DNA from: Limnoglobus roseus | Lineage (GTDB): Bacteria > Planctomycetota > Planctomycetia > Gemmatales > Gemmataceae | DNA: 64,000 nt | Direction: 5' to 3' | Assembly (NCBI RefSeq): GCF_008254045.1 | Contig: NZ_CP042425.1 | Coordinates: 5,952,001-6,016,000, forward strand | Shown: positions 52,224-61,750 of the stretch, piece by piece | Layout: each line of letters opens with the position of its first letter | How positions within the stretch are numbered: position 1 is the stretch's first letter | Notes under the pieces: generated by a model | The model's database searches: none | The model's input: the letters and a program-made list of their open reading frames with translations, nothing else | Told to the model about the DNA's origin: nothing | Position numbers and translations under genes: made by a program

Positions 52224-52975
52224 AGTCGGGTCAGTCCCAGAGTCATTCTAAAATCGGGTCTTCCGTGCGAATGTTCGCCGTCCGGAAGACCCGATTTTAC
52301 TCATGAAAATATTGATTCGCCCGATGGCGTCATGGTGAGAGGCTAAAGTTCTCTTGACCAATCGGACTAGAAGGTCATGAAATAGTGTGATTGCATAATT
52401 TTTCTACTGGAGCTGAGGTAAATTCGATTACACGTTTGTTATTTAGTTTGATAATTTCAATTGGATCGCCCGGTACCTCCATTACGCGGCGTTCGGCCTA
52501 ACAGATCACCATCCGCCGGATATCGGTACGGACAGCCTCTTGGACCGGATCTGCCGCTTGAAGGTGAGGATGAAGAAATCGGCTTCGGACTTGATCCCGC
52601 TCCTTGACGAGCGTCGGAAACTGCTCGACAATTTGCAAGCCTTCTGAATAGAAGGCGGCTGGACAGACCGCAGATTTCCGGCTGCTCCGAGGGCGTTTCA
52701 ATGTCTAACCACTCTTCCGACGCGGGGATGATGAACGTAACCTGCTGTCACGGTCAGATGAAAGTTGCCCCCGTATGGTCGTAAGTTATTCGGACGGACA
52801 CGACGGGTGTGCGGCGACTGTCCCGCGGCTGCGGTACATGATTGAGAGGGCAACCGATGACCCTCAACGAGATCGGGGCTGCATATCGGCCTGACTTGGG
52901 AGCGGGTCCACTGCATCAAGGGCGAGCGATTGCCGTTCTCTGGGTATCGCGGCCGGGGGCCATCGAGGGCGGGCG
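52224..52975. other. Gene-poor region of about 750 bases, partly AT-rich
   Basis: It begins with a hairpin (52249-52265 with 52283-52299; perfect 17-pair stem, 17-base loop, AAAAT/ATTTT flanks), then about 150 AT-rich bases (52300-52480) unlike the flanking genes. No frame in it has both a good start and recognisable protein character; 52498-52701 on the minus strand is open but unconvincing. It may be a boundary or decayed insert. Confidence 0.5.
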
Positions 52976-53683
52976 ATGACGGAGGCGGAGTGGCAAACCG
53001 ATTCGGACGCGAGTTGGATGCTCACGTGGTCGCGATCGCGGTTCCATACTCGCAAGTTCCGATTGCTCGCCTGTGGTTTTTGTCGCCGTCTGGATCAGTT
53101 CCCCACTATGCAGATCGAACCCGCAATTTTGGAGATCAGTGAACGCTACGCGGACGGGGAGACGGGCACCGAGCAGTTCGAAGCCGTTCGCCGTCAGATC
53201 GACTGGACCAAGCCCGGCACTGCCAAATACGTGGTTTATTCGGACGCGGCGACGGCGGCCGAGATCGTCAGTCGGTACGGCATTCAGGAGTACGCCGAGG
53301 CAGCGGCCTCGTCGGCCGCGATGCGCGCGTTGAGCGAGGAAGGTGACACTGCCGATGAGGCTCACGCGGCGGCCGAACGCGCTCACGCCGCAACTCTTGC
53401 CCGCGCCCGCGGGGAACAATCTGCGGTCCACGTCGCCCTCGTTCGATGCGTGCTGGGGAACCCGTTCCGCTCCATGACCTTCTCCCCGTCCTGGCTCACG
53501 CCGACCGCCGTTGCACTCGCGGAAGGCATCTAAGAGGAGCGAGCCTTCGACCGTCTGCCGATCCTCGCGGATGCGCTGCAAGACGCCGGGTGCGAGGACG
53601 CCGACATCCTGAGCCACTGCCGCGGTGATGGGCCGCACGTCCGCGGGTGCTGGGTCGTGGACAGGTTACTGGGCAAGGGGTGA
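52976..53683 (+). pseudogene. MTEAEW-family protein interrupted by an in-frame stop
   Basis: The reading frame starts MTEAEWQTDSDASWML and resembles a paralogous family I know from Gemmataceae (similar starts MTEAEW..., then RKxRLxACxCCR; here RKFRLLACGFCRR). It ends at TAA 53531-53533 after AVALAEGI. The same frame continues for 49 codons (EERAFDRLPILADALQDAG... GPHVRGCWVVDRLLGKG, stop 53681-53683) and these residues match the usual family C-terminus, where a Tyr occupies the stop position (TAC/TAT to TAA). So it is a nonsense mutation in a decayed or read-through copy. Function of the family unknown. Confidence 0.65.
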
Positions 53684-53933
53684 GGTGACGGGGACTTGAC
53701 TTGCGATTGGCGGCGCGGTCGAATGAACCGAGCGGTAACGAGCCCACTCGACAAATGAGTCGCGCGACGCCAGATGGTGGGACGAGTTGCGTGCCGGCCG
53801 CAGATGCGCAGGTGGTGTGCGGCTCTAATCCGTGGTTCGGGTTTCCTGGTCGGCCGAGCGGATGGGCCGGATAGATTCCGCATGCGCAATCCGATCGCGT
53901 TCGCCGAGGTTTCATACTCAAAGGAGTCGTCCC

Positions 53934-54449
53934 GTGAGTTTCATCCGACATCAGTTTGATGACGCGGGCGTCCGCGCCTTGCTCATCCGCAGTGAAGGTC
54001 GGGTGTCCCCGCACGGGCCCGGCACCAAGGCCGGCCACGCCGGCGGCCGCCACGTCGCCATCACGCGGCAGGGGCTCAACGACCGGGACCTCAACCCGGC
54101 CACCGCCTTCCTCACCCTGGCCGACCAGGCCCGGGCCGCCACCGCCGCCCTCAACCACCACCAGGGCCAGGGGGCGTACGACTTCCTGATGCGGCAGGCC
54201 CGCACCGGCCGCCGCGTGATCCTCGAGGCCGCCATGCCGACGACGCCGGTGCGGTGCGGGACGGTTCACCGCAACTGGACGCAGCCGATGGCGGTCGTCT
54301 GCCTGATCCTCGACCGCCTCGCCCAAGGCGATGGCGACGGGTTCCACATCCATACCTGTTACCCGGTGCTGGAATACCGCGTCGGCTGCCCGTCGTGGTG
54401 GGTGGAGGGCACCTTCCAGTTCCCGTCCGGGAATGCCCGCCGACCGTAG
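53934..54449 (+). CDS. Orphan RNase A-like (CdiA-CT-like) protein
   Basis: A 171-aa protein with GTG start and AAGGAG seven bases before. From residue 34 the layout GHAGGRHVAITRQGLNDRD, NPATAFLTLADQARAAT, RTGRRVILEA, VRCGT and DGFHIHTCYP resembles the bacterial RNase A-like toxin domain of CdiA C-termini. H40, R51, T141 and Y143 fall where the catalytic His, Arg, Thr and Tyr lie in such toxins (comparison from memory). No signal peptide, no delivery domain, no immunity gene recognised. Could also be a housekeeping or defence ribonuclease. Confidence 0.55.
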   Translation: MSFIRHQFDDAGVRALLIRSEGRVSPHGPGTKAGHAGGRHVAITRQGLNDRDLNPATAFLTLADQARAATAALNHHQGQGAYDFLMRQARTGRRVILEAAMPTTPVRCGTVHRNWTQPMAVVCLILDRLAQGDGDGFHIHTCYPVLEYRVGCPSWWVEGTFQFPSGNARRP

Positions 54450-54609
54450 CAACGCCCCAGCAAAGCGTCCTAGCTCTGACCAGTTTGGTTGTTGCGGCCG
54501 CGATTGAGGGCCGGTACGCTTGGGGCAAAATGCCTGTCGTGTCGTGCGGCTGAATCCTGAATTTGGCGTTACAGTGCGTTCCCAGGACATCGCGAAAGGA
54601 GCGGTTCTC

Positions 54610-55329
54610 GTGAAGTCGTTCGTACCCCCTCTCATGGCCGGATTTGCGGTCCTTTGTGTCCTCGCGAGTCAAAACCGGGACCGGGCTGTGGCGGTCGATC
54701 CCCCACGTGGTACGGATCAGGCGAAAGAGTACCCCGGGTGCAAGCAGATCTTCAACGGGAAGGACTTCGAGGGGTGGGAGGCCGACGCATCGACGTGGAC
54801 CATTACCGACGGGGCCATGCGCGGGGTCGGGGGCAAGTCCCGCCTCGCGTACACGAAGGCGGACTACGGCAGTTTCCGGCTCATCTTCACCGCCCGGATG
54901 AGCCCGGTGAACGGCGACCACCTCGGCGTCCTGTTCTGGGGCGACCGACCGGCCGACTCTTCCCGGCCGAAGATCGACAACGCCGGCTGGCTCCAGTTCA
55001 TGCCGCCGTTCGGGGGGATGTGGGACTACCACCCGCCCAAGCACCACGACCTACCGCACAAGACGCTGGCAGCCGGGTCAAGGGATTCCGCAAAGTGGTC
55101 CACGACGGAGCTGCTGTGCGATCTGGAGAAGGGCACCATGCGGGCGGCTGTGGACGGCGTAGAGACCGTCCGGTACACGCACCCCCATCCCGGCGAACGG
55201 AAAGACCCCGAAAAACGCATCGTCTCCGGCCCGATCGGGATGTTCCGACACGGCGGGGGCGCGTCTGAGTACAAGGCGATTTACGTCGCGGAGAATCCGA
55301 AGGGTGACAAGCTACTGACGGTAAAGTAG
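54610..55329 (+). CDS. Secreted DUF1080 (3-keto-disaccharide hydrolase family) protein
   Basis: A 239-aa protein; GTG start with AAAGGAG eight bases before. Signal segment SFVPPLMAGFAVLCVLASQ. DUF1080 motifs: CKQIFNGKDFEGWEADASTWTITDGAMRGVGG, ADYGSFRLIFTARMSP, GDHLGVLFWGDRP, GGGASEYKAIYVAENPKGD. Compared with the other copy in the window (8020-8778) the N-terminal half is alike and the carbohydrate-side loops differ. Possible cell-surface glycan hydrolase; substrate unknown. Confidence 0.85.
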   Translation: MKSFVPPLMAGFAVLCVLASQNRDRAVAVDPPRGTDQAKEYPGCKQIFNGKDFEGWEADASTWTITDGAMRGVGGKSRLAYTKADYGSFRLIFTARMSPVNGDHLGVLFWGDRPADSSRPKIDNAGWLQFMPPFGGMWDYHPPKHHDLPHKTLAAGSRDSAKWSTTELLCDLEKGTMRAAVDGVETVRYTHPHPGERKDPEKRIVSGPIGMFRHGGGASEYKAIYVAENPKGDKLLTVK

Positions 55330-56054
55330 CACCGGACGGGATAACGCTAACGGTGTCTTCAAACACGTGACCTGGCCGAACGGGTAGGGCCGAACCAGCC
55401 GCCACTAACACCGACGGCATCTTAACCCGTTACTCGCCAGGATCGTACAGGGGATTTAGATCTTGCCAGCCGAGGCCGACTCTAACCGATCCGGCGTCCG
55501 GTGCGGAGTAGGCAACGGTTCGGAAATGATCTGCTTCGTCCACTTTCGTTGTTGGAAATCACGGTCTGCACGAGCAAGAATTCGTTCGACCACTCGAATC
55601 CTCCTTTCGCTCACGTCAGGTATTCCACGGCGATGTCGATCACGAGAAGCCTCGCGGGTTTCTTCGATCGCTTCGTGGGGAAGATGACCGATCGGCGCTC
55701 ACCTTGTCGAGCCGCTATTTGGCTTTCGCGCTTCCGAGTGGCCCCGGGTGGGCGAATCAAGATAATTCAGGAAGCACACGCGGAGGTATTCGCGGCCGCC
55801 GCACGTGTAGGGAAAGGGGTTGAGGTCGTCCATAATTGAAGATTGAAGCTCCTGCCTGGAGTTAATCCCTGTGGAAGAGGCGATTCACTGTGAGTCTTAC
55901 GGTGTAGTTGTCTGAATTAGAAAGTTGTAAAGTCAATAATTGAAATAACTTGCGGCGTGATTCGTGGATCGGATCCGGGGTGTTTGCTCTCTTTTCCCAG
56001 GGGTTGCAGGCTTCCGGGAGCGGTCCTCGACTGCCGTGCTCTTTGGGGTGATAG
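55330..56054. other. Gene-poor region of about 725 bases
   Basis: No frame is convincing. The longest candidates (for example 55501-55839) lack ribosome sites and family resemblance. It contains AT-rich stretches near 55860-55970, probably the promoter of the next gene. Confidence 0.5.
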
Positions 56055-57635
56055 GTGCGCTTCACTCTCCTCGCCGGCGGCGTCTTCGCGGTGGCCTACA
56101 CGCAGTCGCCGCTGTTCTACTCGAATCAGAATCAGTACCTGCTTCACGGCTTCGCGGGGACCCCGCACTGGGGCCATCTCGCCAACGACTGGTTGGCGAA
56201 CACACTCGACCCGACGCCGGTCTTCTCGACAGTAGTTTCCGCTACGGCGGGCAACTACCCGTGGTTCTGGGTGCCGGTTTTGTACACGACCGTGCTCGTC
56301 GGCTACGTCGCGGCGTTGGTCGCCCTCGTGCGCCGGCTTCCGCGAAGGCCAACTACGCCGGCGGGCTGGGCGTTCGCCTTCGGGCTTTTGCTGCTGACTC
56401 ACGCGGCCTTGTTCCGCTGGTTGTCGGTGCAATTGACCGGCGTCGATTACCCGTGGAATTTTCAGTGCGGCGTCGCGAACCAGTACGTCCTCGGTGCGGG
56501 ATTTCAGCCGTCCGTCTTCGGTGTGTTCCTGGTCAGTTCGCTCGCGGCGTTCGCCTACGGCCGGAGGGCGGTGGCCGTGGCGTTCGCGGGGGCGGCATGC
56601 GCGATGCACTTCACGTACCTACTGCCGTCAACATTTCTGTTCCTCGGCTACCTGACCGCGACGTGGAAGGTCGAAGGGCGGCGGGCGGCGCTGTGGCTCG
56701 GGTTGCTGATGGCGGGCGGCTTGTTGCCGGTGGTCGCGTTCAACGCGATTCGCTTCCAACCGACCGACGCCGCGACGTTCGCCGAGGCGCAACGCCTGAT
56801 CGTCGAGGTCCGCATCCCGCACCACTGCCTGGTGCAGAAGTGGCTGGACCCGGTCGCGGGGTTACAGATCGCCTGGGTGGTTCTGGCCATCGCCCTCGTC
56901 CGCCGGACGCCGACCGGGTTGGTCTTGGCCGTGGCGGCGGGAACGTCAATCGTGCTCTCGGCACTCGCCGCCGGTACGGGGTATCACCTGTTGCTGTTGT
57001 TGTTCCCCTGGCGAATCTCGGTCGTACTCGTCCCGGTGGCGACGGCCATCGTCGTCGCCCGTCTCGCCGCAGGACTGGAAACAGTTCGTGTTCCGAAGGC
57101 CGTCCTGCAATGGACGGCAGGCGCAATCATCGCCGCATCGTTCACGGCCGGGATTGCGTTCCCGCTCTTGAACGTCGGCTACGCGATGAACGACACCGTC
57201 GAGGCGGGCTTGCTCGATTACGTCAACCGCACGAAGAAGTTGGGTGACGTGTACCTGATTCCGACGCGCGTCCCGGCCGTGTCCGGCGGGCGTCGCGGTT
57301 CTCGCTCCACGACCTTCACACCGCCACCGCGGCCGGGCGGCAACCTCATCCCGGTCGATCTTCAGCGGTTCCGGTTGGCCGCCGGCGCACCGATCTTCGT
57401 CGATTTCAAAGCGATTCCCTATGCGGACCGGGAGGTGTTGGAGTGGTACCGTCGGGTTCTGCTGGCCCAGCGGTGGTACGAGGAACGAAATTGGGCCGCG
57501 CCAGAAACACTCCACGGACTGCGGGCGGAAGGCATTTCCTGCGTCGTCGTGCCCGCGGATCAGCCGATCGCGTCGAGGGTTTACCGCGAGGAGTACGCCG
57601 ACGAGTCTTTCCGCGTGTACCGGCTAGAACCGTAA
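56055..57635 (+). CDS. Polytopic membrane protein (GT-C/DUF6798-like)
   Basis: A 526-aa protein with about ten membrane helices and a soluble C-terminal domain of about 140 residues. The first loop (YSNQNQYLLHGFAGTPHWGHLANDWL) is of the kind seen in GT-C glycosyltransferases, with acidic and His residues. Later there is LLFPWRISVVLVPVATAIVV. The tail has AIPYADREVLEWYRRV and CVVVPADQP, as in DUF6798 proteins. GTG start, with GGGG upstream. Sugar-transfer function is inferred from topology only. Confidence 0.65.
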   Translation: MRFTLLAGGVFAVAYTQSPLFYSNQNQYLLHGFAGTPHWGHLANDWLANTLDPTPVFSTVVSATAGNYPWFWVPVLYTTVLVGYVAALVALVRRLPRRPTTPAGWAFAFGLLLLTHAALFRWLSVQLTGVDYPWNFQCGVANQYVLGAGFQPSVFGVFLVSSLAAFAYGRRAVAVAFAGAACAMHFTYLLPSTFLFLGYLTATWKVEGRRAALWLGLLMAGGLLPVVAFNAIRFQPTDAATFAEAQRLIVEVRIPHHCLVQKWLDPVAGLQIAWVVLAIALVRRTPTGLVLAVAAGTSIVLSALAAGTGYHLLLLLFPWRISVVLVPVATAIVVARLAAGLETVRVPKAVLQWTAGAIIAASFTAGIAFPLLNVGYAMNDTVEAGLLDYVNRTKKLGDVYLIPTRVPAVSGGRRGSRSTTFTPPPRPGGNLIPVDLQRFRLAAGAPIFVDFKAIPYADREVLEWYRRVLLAQRWYEERNWAAPETLHGLRAEGISCVVVPADQPIASRVYREEYADESFRVYRLEP

Positions 57636-57640
57636 ATGCA

Positions 57641-57669
57641 GCGGGCCGCGAGGATCACTCGCGGCCCGC
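57641..57669 (-). terminator. Hairpin between convergent genes
   Basis: Bases 57641-57652 (GCGGGCCGCGAG) pair with 57658-57669 (CTCGCGGCCCGC) around a GATCA loop. No T-tract follows, so termination would be weak; it may serve the cytochrome gene on the minus strand. Confidence 0.5.
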
Positions 57670-57690
57670 AAGGACATCATTTGACCGCTG

Positions 57691-59496
57691 TTACTTCGCT
57701 CCCGGCGGCAGGCCGTTGGCGGCATTGGCGGCAGGGTTGCCGGCCTTGAAGCCGGAGTGCCAGATCTGGGGCATGTATTTGTAGAAGTCGAACTTCGGGT
57801 CATTCTCTTGGTCGTGGCACCGCATGCACCGGGCCGAGACGGCGTTGATGAGTTGCTGCTCGGCCGGCTTGATCTGTACCGGGGCCGGTTGGCCCGGCTT
57901 CAATTCACCAAGTTTCTCGATCACGGCCTTCGCGGGGAGTACGTCAGTCGGCTGAGACTTCCACTTGCTCAGGCTTGCCAAGAGCGCCTTGTTGTTGGGT
58001 TGGGTGACGTGGCCGCTGCCCGGCCCGTGACAGCTTTCGCAGCCGACGTGCTTCAACTGTGGGGTGGCTTTCGCGTCGGTGTAGCCGGTCTGGTAGCCAA
58101 ACCCGATGCTGTGGCACTGCACGCAGTCGCCGTCGAACTGCCGATTGCCCGGCCGTGTCGCCGCTTCCAGGGCTTCCATCGCGTGGCTGTGCTTACTCTT
58201 TTTCCAAACATCGAACTCGTTGACGTGACACGTCTGACACTTCTCGGACCCCACGAAACTCAGGTTCGCGGCCGGGTTCTCGATCTGCGCCTCGTGCGGG
58301 ATCGGCTTGGCCGTGAGCTTCGCGATCAGGTTGTCCTTCTTCACCTTCCCGGTGTACTCTTCCATCAGTTGGAGGGCGGCGTTCAGCTTCGCTGCGGCTG
58401 GTCCCGGCGGCGTGAGAAACTCTTCGCCGAGCGGGACGAGTTGATACTTCAGCTCGTAACCGTTGCCGTTCTTGAAGACGCCGATGACGCCGACGTTTTG
58501 CCCCTTGTGGCCGATCTGGATGACGAACGTCTGGCCGTTGTTCTCCACCGTCGGGAACTGAGGCGGCTCGGACTCCTCGCTCTGGCAGAGGATGACGTTG
58601 AACTGGGGGTACTTCTTGGCCAGATCGGGCGTGTCGTCCTTGCTGCCGTCGTAGAGGAGCACGTTGATGACCGGCTTCTTCGGATCGGCTTGCATGGCCG
58701 CGATCACACCGGGCAGGGTGTTGTCCACCTTGGCCACGGAAAACGTCGGGTCGATCTTTTGAAGCTTTGTTGCCACGTCCGGCCCGACCACCCCGACAAC
58801 GCCAACGGGTAGGTGCGGCAACGCCTTCCCGGTCGCCTTGGCGTCGTTCGACACGACCTCATAAGCCTCGACCATCGGCCGCTGGCCGGGCACGTCGAAC
58901 AACTTTTCGCGGGGGACAAAGGCCCCCTGCGCGTCCTTGCTCCCGAGGTTGGCGGCGAGGATGATCGGCGGTTGGCCCGACTTTTGGAGGGTGTACTTCG
59001 CGAGGAGGTTGAAGAGTTGTTGGTCGAAGTCTTGCACGCCGAGGCCGACGGCTGAGTAGCCCATCTCGGCCAGGGCCTTCATCGTGACCTCGTACTTCAA
59101 GTAATCCTGGTCCTGAATCTTTTTCGGCGGGGCCACATCGCCCAGGTCCACGGCCATCACCGGCCAGCCCTTGGCCCGCAGGTCTTTCAGGAAGTTCGCC
59201 CGGCGTTCCAGCCCGCCCTTTTGCGGTCGGCTGCACCCGCACGGGGACATGTAGCCGTAGGTCTGGCCGGTCAGCACGATGGCGACTTCCGGCGTCACGC
59301 CCTTCGGCCACGTCGCGAACAGGGGCACGCCGCCGACGGTGATCTCGCCGCCGACTGTCTGAGCGGCCGGCGGGTTCGGCATCATGCACCGGGCGGCCCA
59401 GAAGCCGGTCGGAAACGTCAGCGCCAACAGAATCAGCGCGGTCCAACGGAGCGAGAATCGCTTGCGGGGCGGTGCCGGCGGTTGTGCATCGTGCAT
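57691..59496 (-). CDS. Metallophosphatase-like domain fused to tetrahaem cytochrome c
   Basis: A 601-aa exported protein: N-terminal membrane helix (WTALILLALTFPTGFWAA), then a calcineurin-like/5'-nucleotidase-type region (MAVDLGDVAPPKK; GYSAVGLGVQDFD; NVLLYDGSKDD) that opens with a PCGCSRPQKGGLERR segment, then a C-terminal cytochrome with four CxxCH sites: CQTCH, CVQCH, CESCH, CMRCH, as in cytochrome c-554-type proteins. Domain pairing is described in planctomycetes and some Chlorobi-like genomes, from memory. Role unknown; redox enzyme or receptor in the periplasm. Confidence 0.8.
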   Translation of the reverse strand: MHDAQPPAPPRKRFSLRWTALILLALTFPTGFWAARCMMPNPPAAQTVGGEITVGGVPLFATWPKGVTPEVAIVLTGQTYGYMSPCGCSRPQKGGLERRANFLKDLRAKGWPVMAVDLGDVAPPKKIQDQDYLKYEVTMKALAEMGYSAVGLGVQDFDQQLFNLLAKYTLQKSGQPPIILAANLGSKDAQGAFVPREKLFDVPGQRPMVEAYEVVSNDAKATGKALPHLPVGVVGVVGPDVATKLQKIDPTFSVAKVDNTLPGVIAAMQADPKKPVINVLLYDGSKDDTPDLAKKYPQFNVILCQSEESEPPQFPTVENNGQTFVIQIGHKGQNVGVIGVFKNGNGYELKYQLVPLGEEFLTPPGPAAAKLNAALQLMEEYTGKVKKDNLIAKLTAKPIPHEAQIENPAANLSFVGSEKCQTCHVNEFDVWKKSKHSHAMEALEAATRPGNRQFDGDCVQCHSIGFGYQTGYTDAKATPQLKHVGCESCHGPGSGHVTQPNNKALLASLSKWKSQPTDVLPAKAVIEKLGELKPGQPAPVQIKPAEQQLINAVSARCMRCHDQENDPKFDFYKYMPQIWHSGFKAGNPAANAANGLPPGAK

Positions 59497-59576
59497 AGGT
59501 GGTGTGTCTCCAACAGGTACCTACTCAATACACGATTTCGGCCCCGCTCGTAAAGGGCAGGGGAGAGCAGTCCGGA

Positions 59577-60948
59577 TCAGCGGCCGTGGCCGGAGACTTG
59601 GATGCGGATGTTGGTCGGATTCGGCCCCTTCGTGCGGAGGTAAATGATTCCCTCCCACGGCGAAGAGCGGCCTTCCTTCGCCGGGATTTGCACGGTCAAT
59701 GGCCAGTAGGTGCGGCCCGCTTCGGCGGTCGCTTTGCCGAGCGTCACCTTCAGGAAGTTTGGCTGGGTCTGGTCCGCCACTACGTCGATGTCGATGTCTT
59801 TCTTCTCGGTCCAGAGGCGGGCCTCTTTCTTGTGGGCGACACTGCTGTCGTAGCTACCGAAGTCGATCTTGGTCGCACCTTCCAGTTGGATCACGCCCGC
59901 GACAGTTCCCTGAATGTGAGCCCGGAGCGGCTTCTTGAGGGTCACGCCGGGGCCGCCCGACACGTACACTTCCCGGTCGAACGCCCCCACGTCCATCGTC
60001 CTGCCGCCGGCTTCCCGCGAAACGGTGACCGGGATGCGGTAGCCGCTCCGGTAGTAGATTGGCGGTGGCGCTTGGCCGGACGGGGTGGCAGGCGTTGAGG
60101 CCGACCGGGAGTATTCCTCCAGGCTCTCGGACGATAGCGGTTGCGGGGTGCCGATCGTCACGTGCTGGTCGTTGTTGCTCACTGCCAGCACGGGCAGAGG
60201 CACGTTGTCCCGCAGGGCGGACAACCCAACGATGTCCACCGTCTGCGAGGGATTGCCCTCGGTGAGCGTGCCGACGTTGAACTCGGTCTTCAGCAGTTCC
60301 AGGGCCTCGCGGCCGCCGGAGTAGACCGTGAAATTGAACGGCTGCGGGAGAAGCTTTTGGCCCTTCGCGTCGTAAGCGTCGAAGTAGGCGTGCCGGGGGC
60401 TGGGGGGTACCGACATCTTTCATGTCGAAGCCGAGTTCCAGCAAGGCCCAGGTCGGCCCGGTCGTCTCGGACGCCGGGGGCAGTTCGAAGCGATTGTTGG
60501 CGTTACTGAACTCGAACTCGTGCCACTTCAACTTCTCCCGCAACTGAACCCAGGCGATGCCCGACAGGAGGGCCGTGGTCGGCAAGGTCGGTGGGAGTGA
60601 GCCGGAGAGCGTTTCCTGGGCGTAAGTCTTCACGAAGTCCGCCGGGATGACGGCGGCGGAAGCGGACGTGCAGAGGGCACAACTCGGCGTCAAGGCCGTA
60701 AGGTACACCGGCGACGTCCGCGGGTTGCGGATCATGAATCCGACGCGGTTCTGCTTGCCGGACGTGCCGATCTCGAAGTACCCCGCGTACTGCTCCGCGT
60801 TCGGGACTTCCAGGGGCGGGATCGTTTCGACCTCGGAAGTTTCTTCCTTCGCCTTTTGCGGGGCCGTGAACTGCGACATGAACGTGACGCCGAACACCAT
60901 CAGGACGACCAACACGATCGGCAACGCGGTCTTCAGCGTGGAATTCAT
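59577..60948 (-). pseudogene. DUF1573-like exported protein, split by a +1 frameshift
   Basis: Two overlapping minus-strand frames make one protein. The 5' frame (start 60946-60948) has an N-terminal helix (LPIVLVVLMVFGVTFMSQF), a DUF1573-like part (GFMIRNPRTSPVYLTALTPSCALC) and runs to LLELGFDMKDVGTP. The following residues continue in the +1 frame as RHAYFDAYDAKGQKLL... ending YLRTKGPNPTNIRIQVSG at 59577. The switch lies in or beside the G6/G5 runs at 60395-60407. Restored length is about 456 aa. The cause may be sequence error, real loss or programmed shift. It directly precedes the cytochrome fusion gene in transcription. Confidence 0.7.
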
Positions 60949-60985
60949 GGCCTCTTCCCGGAGTTCGAGCGGTGTCTAGCGGTGC

Positions 60986-61750
60986 TTACGCCCCGCCGGA
61001 GGATTCGGTTCGCCGCTCCCCCTTCCGGCGGATCGTGTCGCGGAGCCGGGCGGCCGTCTCGTAGTCTTCCTTCTCGACCGCCTGGGCGAGTTGTTCTTCC
61101 AGGGTTTGCTTCACCCCGTGCTTCTGGCGAATCTCTTCTTCCAGGTGGGCCAGCTGCGCGAGCATCGGGTCCGAATCCGGCTCGGCATCGGGGTCGGAGG
61201 AAGTCAGGAAGGCGCGAATCTGATCGGCCCCGCGGCGAAGGGCGTTGACCGCCCCCTCGGCATCGTCGTCCTCGGCTAGCGCCGCCGCCTCGGCCTGGGA
61301 GCGGTGGAAGAGGACGAACCCGCGGTACTGCTCGTGGGCCTCGGTGAACGCTTCCGACGGCGAGTGGTCGCGGACGAAGTCCATGAACGACAGGGTGTGG
61401 TCGGCGTCGGTGACGGCCCGGCCGTACTCGCCGAGGGCCAGCCAGCAGATGCGGCGCTGGTAGAACTGCATGAACTCGCGGTCCGACTCTTGCGCCTGCT
61501 CGTCGGTGATGGTGAACTGTCGGCCGGCCAGTTCCGCGGCCATCGCCTTCGACTTGAGGTAGTCGAAGTAGGTCGCAAAACTGTGCGGCCGCGACCCGTC
61601 GGGCCGGTCGGCCAACTCCATTTGTAGGATGCCCAGGTCGAGGCGCATTTGCAGCACCTCGCGGCCGTCCTTCGCGTTGATGAGGCGGGCTTGCAGCAAC
61701 CCCGGCTTGTGCTCCCAGCCCTTTAACGCACTGTCGATGTCTTGGCGCAT
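60986..61750 (-). CDS. UvrB/UvrC-motif protein
   Basis: A 254-aa protein with charged helices and a C-terminal UVR motif (LAQAVEKEDYETAARLRDTIRR). The rest (LLQARLINAKDGREVLQMRLDLGILQ; YFDYLKSKAMAAEL) is not assigned. UVR motifs mediate protein contacts, as in UvrB-UvrC and McsA/ClpC-type adaptors. The ATG at 61748-61750 shares its A with the stop of the peptidase gene (TAATG), so the two are coupled. Function open. Confidence 0.75.
   Translation of the reverse strand: MRQDIDSALKGWEHKPGLLQARLINAKDGREVLQMRLDLGILQMELADRPDGSRPHSFATYFDYLKSKAMAAELAGRQFTITDEQAQESDREFMQFYQRRICWLALGEYGRAVTDADHTLSFMDFVRDHSPSEAFTEAHEQYRGFVLFHRSQAEAAALAEDDDAEGAVNALRRGADQIRAFLTSSDPDAEPDSDPMLAQLAHLEEEIRQKHGVKQTLEEQLAQAVEKEDYETAARLRDTIRRKGERRTESSGGA

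Noticed and set aside
52498..52701. 67-codon minus-strand frame in the gene-poor stretch
   Set aside because: No ribosome site, no family resemblance and poor codon use.
55501..55839. 112-codon plus-strand frame
   Set aside because: No ribosome site, no recognisable domain, low-complexity reading; treated as intergenic.
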